Shown: positions 6,293 to 8,528 of the stretch, piece by piece
Position numbering within the stretch: position 1 is the stretch's first letter
Layout: each line of letters starts with the position of its first letter
Origin: Nitrospirota bacterium
GTDB taxonomy: Bacteria; Nitrospirota; Nitrospiria; JACQBZ01
Assembly: GCA_016198945.1 (NCBI GenBank)
Contig: JACQHO010000034.1
Span: forward strand, 1 to 8,528
Reading direction: 5' to 3'
DNA: 8,528 bases
Position numbers and translations under genes: made by a program
The notes under the pieces: generated by a model
What the model saw: the letters and a program-made list of their open reading frames with translations, nothing else
The model's database searches: none
What the model was told of the DNA's origin: nothing

Positions 6293-7429
6293 ATGAAAAA
6301 AACGGCGACCGGAATCCTCCTCGGCATTTTCATTTCGTTCGGCATCCTGATCGTTTTGGCCCTCTGGCCCCTTCCGTACGAACTTCAAACTGTTCCACCC
6401 CCCCCGCCAGCCCCGCCGATGGTTTTGGAGATGCCCGCACCCGAGATGCCGCCGGCGGTCCCGGACGAACCGAAACCGCTTGATGTTGGAACGGGCTTGC
6501 CGCCGGGGGAAAAACCCGAGATCTCCACGGAAAAGACCGGCGATATTTCGATCCCGTCCGAACCCGCGGAGCCTCCCAAGTCAAACATTCCCCCGATCAA
6601 GCAAAAACCTGAAGGCAAACCGGGGAAAGAAATCGGAAAAGCAAAACCCGCCGCTTCAAAAACCGAAGCTCAGAAACGCATCGAGACGGTCAAGCCGGCC
6701 TTGGCGCCGGAAGCCCCGCCGCCTTCGGCCATAAGCCGGACGGAACTGGATGCCCTGCAGTCGCTTTTGGAACGTTTGCGATCCGCCTATGTCGAAGAGG
6801 ACCTTTCCACCATAAAACAGTTGCTTGTTTTATCAATCCTACAGGAGTCTTCACTAAAGAAAATCTTTAACTCATATGCAAACCTTCAGGCGGATCTTGA
6901 GGCGTTGAAACAAGGCGAGGATCGCCTGACAACCGCCATCAGAATCTCCTCTCTGAAAAATGAAAAAGGCAATGCCGTGATTCCCGGTCCCGGCTGGGGA
7001 ACACAGCCGTTAATGGTCACGCCGAAAGACAACCGGTGGAACCAAGTCGCGCTGGCCGGCGCCGTATTTAAAAGCGGGCAGACGACGCCCATGGACATTA
7101 TTGCACCGATGATCAACCACACCCTTCCGGCTTACACCGCCAAACCCGGAAAACCGGCCGAGATCACGGCCGCGATCACGGATAACGTCAAGGTGCTCCG
7201 GGCCACGCTGAGGTTCCGGGCTCAAGGGGAGCGGAATTATGAAGCAACGCAGATGATCGAAGGAGCAAACCATGCCTTTTCCGGCCGCATCCCCGGCTCC
7301 ATGATCAAGGCCGGCAGCACCAGCATGGAATATTATATCGAGGCCAGGGATGCGGAGGATAACATCTCGCTGGAAGGCCGGCCGACCGCTCCCCTGGTGA
7401 TTGCGGTCGTTCCGCCGGTATCCGAATAA
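6293..7429 (+). CDS. membrane-anchored Pro-rich protein with predicted periplasmic domains
   Basis: I do not recognise a named family. The 378-residue protein begins MKKTATG, followed by one membrane helix (about 7-28) acting as an anchor. A long Pro/Glu/Lys-rich linker (35-148) follows, TonB-like in composition and able to span the periplasm. Residues about 150-250 have the order of an NTF2/SnoaL-like fold (LLERLRSAYVEED, then helices and strands), a weak call. Residues about 275-375 read as an Ig-like beta-sandwich (ITAAITDNVKVLRATLRFR, then MEYYIEARDAEDNIS). The start chosen is ATG 6293, 19 bp after the previous stop, because it gives a clean anchor sequence. An in-frame TTG at 6242 would overlap the SUMF1 gene and add 17 polar residues before the helix. 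It is the last gene of the kinase operon and ends 3 bp from the convergent FHA gene. Confidence 0.85.
   Translation: MKKTATGILLGIFISFGILIVLALWPLPYELQTVPPPPPAPPMVLEMPAPEMPPAVPDEPKPLDVGTGLPPGEKPEISTEKTGDISIPSEPAEPPKSNIPPIKQKPEGKPGKEIGKAKPAASKTEAQKRIETVKPALAPEAPPPSAISRTELDALQSLLERLRSAYVEEDLSTIKQLLVLSILQESSLKKIFNSYANLQADLEALKQGEDRLTTAIRISSLKNEKGNAVIPGPGWGTQPLMVTPKDNRWNQVALAGAVFKSGQTTPMDIIAPMINHTLPAYTAKPGKPAEITAAITDNVKVLRATLRFRAQGERNYEATQMIEGANHAFSGRIPGSMIKAGSTSMEYYIEARDAEDNISLEGRPTAPLVIAVVPPVSE
6398..6405 (+). repeat. run of eight C within the Pro-rich coding region
   Basis: A homopolymer of eight C encodes part of a PPPPPAPP stretch just after the membrane helix. A slip of one base would frameshift and truncate the protein after its anchor. 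One sequence cannot show variation. Confidence 0.5.
6812..6833. repeat. perfect 8-bp AT-rich inverted repeat inside a CDS
   Basis: ATAAAACA (6812-6819) and TGTTTTAT (6826-6833) are exact inverted copies around a 6-base loop. They sit in a patch of about 75 bases (to about 6885) that is clearly AT-richer than its surroundings. The reading frame continues through it, and no promoter elements with sensible spacing were found nearby. Confidence 0.55.
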
Positions 7430-7432
7430 CCT

Positions 7433-7786
7433 TCATTCATTCATTTTGATATGGACCTGAAGAATCGTCCCGCCGAGCCGGATACTGTCCTTGTTCTTCA
7501 AGAGTTCATCCTTGACCTGAAAACCATTCAGGAAGGTTCCGGAAGCGCTGTTTAAATCCCTGAGCACAACCAGATCGCCGTAAACCTCGACCGCGCAATG
7601 GAGCTTGGAAACGGCCGGGTCCTGAAGATCCACATCCGCCCCGTCCCGTCCAAAGGTGACCCGGCTCTTCTTGGATAGGACAAAGGCATGGCCGGCATCG
7701 ATTCCTTCCTGAATATGAAACCCGATCTTTCGATCGGCGGGAAGGGCCATGGCCTTGTCCCGAATCGCCTGCTCAACGCTGTTCAT
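7433..7786 (-). CDS. small stand-alone FHA-domain protein
   Basis: A 117-residue protein that is little more than one FHA domain (about 21-114) after a short helical lead (MNSVEQAIRDKAMALP). The binding motifs are FGRDGAD (Gly46-Arg47), SKLHC (Ser60, His63) and SGTFLNG (82-88). The usual Asn of NGT is replaced by Ser, while Asn87 is kept. It should bind phosphothreonine peptides in the cytoplasm. The ATG overlaps the stop of the upstream NYN ribonuclease gene by 4 bp (ATGA), so the two are very likely translated together. It converges on the kinase operon with a 3-bp gap, making it the second FHA protein beside this kinase. A run of TGAA units at its 3' end encodes the terminal residues and stop. 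Confidence 0.9.
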   Translation of the reverse strand: MNSVEQAIRDKAMALPADRKIGFHIQEGIDAGHAFVLSKKSRVTFGRDGADVDLQDPAVSKLHCAVEVYGDLVVLRDLNSASGTFLNGFQVKDELLKNKDSIRLGGTILQVHIKMNE

Positions 7787-8286
7787 AGCTTATTCAACCG
7801 GAGACGTTTTTTCCGTTCCTGTTTTGACAACTTTCTGGGATTTCCTTTTTTCTCCGTTTTAAGAGCAGGGAAATCCTCGTCCGACCGGACACCCGGACCG
7901 GTGTTCATGGCCTGAGCCAGCCGCGTCTCAAATTCCCCGACCGAGACGGCCACCGCGCCGGCCGCGCGAACGAGACGAGCCACCTCCCGATCGGAGGAAA
8001 CGACCAGACAGGAGCTGCCCTGTTCTTCCGCCATTCGGATGATCACTTCATCGGCCGTCTCGCCGTGCCTTGAAAAAACGACCTCGACCCCTTGACGAAG
8101 CTCCCCGTGCTCGTCCGCCCAGCCGGACCGCCCGCCGTCGAAGACAACCGTGACGGCATAACCCTTCAGCGAGCGGTAATACGCCAGCCGGCCGATCAAT
8201 TCTTCGCGCCGGGCCTCGATGTCCCCGCGAAGTCCCTTCTCGCTCCCGATGAAATTATACCCGTCTACGATGATCCGGATCGCCAT
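7783..8286 (-). CDS. NYN-domain ribonuclease, YacP/Rae1-like
   Basis: A 167-residue NYN (PIN-like) domain protein, close in length to Bacillus subtilis YacP/Rae1 (about 170), a ribosome-associated mRNA endonuclease. Acidic metal ligands are visible: Asp8 and Asn11 in IIVDGYNF, Asp50 in VVFDGG, Asp79 in ETADEVIIRM and Asp99 in VVSSDREVARL. The C-terminus (about 145-167) is strongly basic (KKGNPRKLSKQERKKRLR), suiting RNA or ribosome binding. A longer frame begins at ATG 8331. I choose ATG 8286 because family members start at M-x-I-x-I-VDGYN and because a sigma70 promoter occupies 8322-8294, so the longer start would be outside the transcript. An ATG at 8292 is the other option. The stop overlaps the FHA gene's ATG by 4 bp. 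Whether it has Rae1-like activity in this organism is not shown by sequence. Confidence 0.87.
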   Translation of the reverse strand: MAIRIIVDGYNFIGSEKGLRGDIEARREELIGRLAYYRSLKGYAVTVVFDGGRSGWADEHGELRQGVEVVFSRHGETADEVIIRMAEEQGSSCLVVSSDREVARLVRAAGAVAVSVGEFETRLAQAMNTGPGVRSDEDFPALKTEKKGNPRKLSKQERKKRLRLNKL

Positions 8287-8293
8287 GATCATC

Positions 8294-8322
8294 AAGATAA
8301 TCCAGGCTTCATGGAAAGTCAA
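8294..8322 (-). promoter_or_regulatory. sigma70-type promoter of the NYN-FHA operon, predicted leaderless
   Basis: On the minus strand, a -35 TTGACT (8322-8317), a 17-bp spacer and a -10 TATCTT (8299-8294). The ATG at 8286-8284 follows the -10 after seven bases, so transcription would start at or one base before the start codon. No Shine-Dalgarno is available in such a transcript. Confidence 0.6.
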
Positions 8323-8332
8323 TCGAGACATG

Positions 8333-8361
8333 TTGACATCGCCGATGGAGTAGGCTAAATT
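8333..8361 (+). promoter_or_regulatory. sigma70-type promoter of the right-edge gene, predicted leaderless
   Basis: A consensus -35 TTGACA (8333-8338), a 17-bp spacer and a -10 TAAATT (8356-8361). The ATG at 8369 follows after seven bases (AGGGGCG). The AGGGG is too close to the ATG for normal SD spacing and would be largely upstream of the predicted transcription start. The -35 is back-to-back with that of the NYN promoter, only 10 bp apart. Confidence 0.6.
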
Positions 8362-8368
8362 AGGGGCG

Positions 8369-8528
8369 ATGCAACCGGATCAGCCCTTCCAAAAAAGCTG
8401 CGCGGTCCGATGGATCCTGCCCCTTGTCGTCGGCTGTGCCCTCGTGTCGGCCGACTCCCCCGCCGAAGCCCATCGCAGCCCGGAATCCCTCTTTAATTCC
8501 GGGAAAAACTGCCAGAGCCGTCTTGCCA
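8369..8528 (+). CDS. secreted or lipidated protein, N-terminal fragment
   Basis: The frame is open from ATG 8369 to the window edge (53 residues). An Arg precedes a hydrophobic stretch (about 15-28), indicating export. Two cleavage options are visible: a lipobox-like VVGC with Cys23, or a signal peptidase I site AEA/H after residue 34. The mature start (HRSPESLFNSGKNCQSRLA) resembles the short helical segment that precedes the catalytic domain in some N-acetylmuramoyl-L-alanine amidases of delta-proteobacterial type. That resemblance is weak and the function stays open. The start is supported by the promoter seven bases upstream. Confidence 0.7.
   Translation, partial: MQPDQPFQKSCAVRWILPLVVGCALVSADSPAEAHRSPESLFNSGKNCQSRLA

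Noticed and set aside
7383..7409. Inverted repeat CGACCGC/GCGGTCG near the end of the Pro-rich gene as a terminator
   Set aside because: The loop is 13 bases, it lies inside the coding region and no T tract follows on either strand.
8287..8331. ATG at 8331 as the NYN ribonuclease start
   Set aside because: The 15 added residues overlap a TTGACT-17-TATCTT promoter and precede the normal family start at MAIRIIVDGYN.

Overview
The window is about 8.5 kb, GC in the high fifties by eye, and comes from a Gram-negative (diderm) bacterium. The evidence for this is two or three lipoproteins whose +2 residues fit outer-membrane sorting, and a membrane Ser/Thr kinase whose HRDISPQN catalytic loop is common in myxobacteria, other former Deltaproteobacteria and Nitrospirota-like lineages. 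The exact lineage cannot be fixed from the sequence. No mobile element, CRISPR array, tRNA or rRNA was seen, and gene packing is tight.

Layout. Positions 1-1335 (minus) hold most of an ABC-F ATPase of the Uup type, cut by the left edge, in an operon behind a TPR lipoprotein (1338-1916, minus). A 160-bp divergent promoter region separates these from tatD (2077-2856, plus). A four-gene plus-strand operon follows (2938-7429): a membrane Ser/Thr kinase with C-terminal TPRs, a zinc-ribbon/FHA protein, a SUMF1/FGE-fold lipoprotein, and a membrane-anchored Pro-rich protein. The first three overlap one another by 4 and 8 bp. Meeting it head-on, with a 3-bp gap, is a minus-strand operon: a YacP/Rae1-like NYN ribonuclease (8286-7783) and a small stand-alone FHA protein (7786-7433). 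A divergent secreted or lipidated protein starts at 8369 and leaves the window.

How the genes may work together. The kinase, FHA and SUMF1 set matches the components of the PpkA-Fha1-TagR threonine-phosphorylation pathway known from type VI secretion in Pseudomonas, but no secretion gene is visible here. The simplest model is that the SUMF1 lipoprotein and possibly the Pro-rich protein act in the periplasm on the kinase's TPR domain. The kinase would then phosphorylate cytoplasmic targets read by one or both FHA proteins, one of which is translationally coupled to a predicted mRNA endonuclease. This is inference from gene content and order.

Five sigma70-type promoters, all with 17-bp spacers, can be read by eye. 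In three of them (kinase, NYN ribonuclease, right-edge gene) the predicted transcription start falls on or within a few bases of the start codon. Most genes here also lack a Shine-Dalgarno sequence. Leaderless or SD-independent translation is therefore a notable property of this region.
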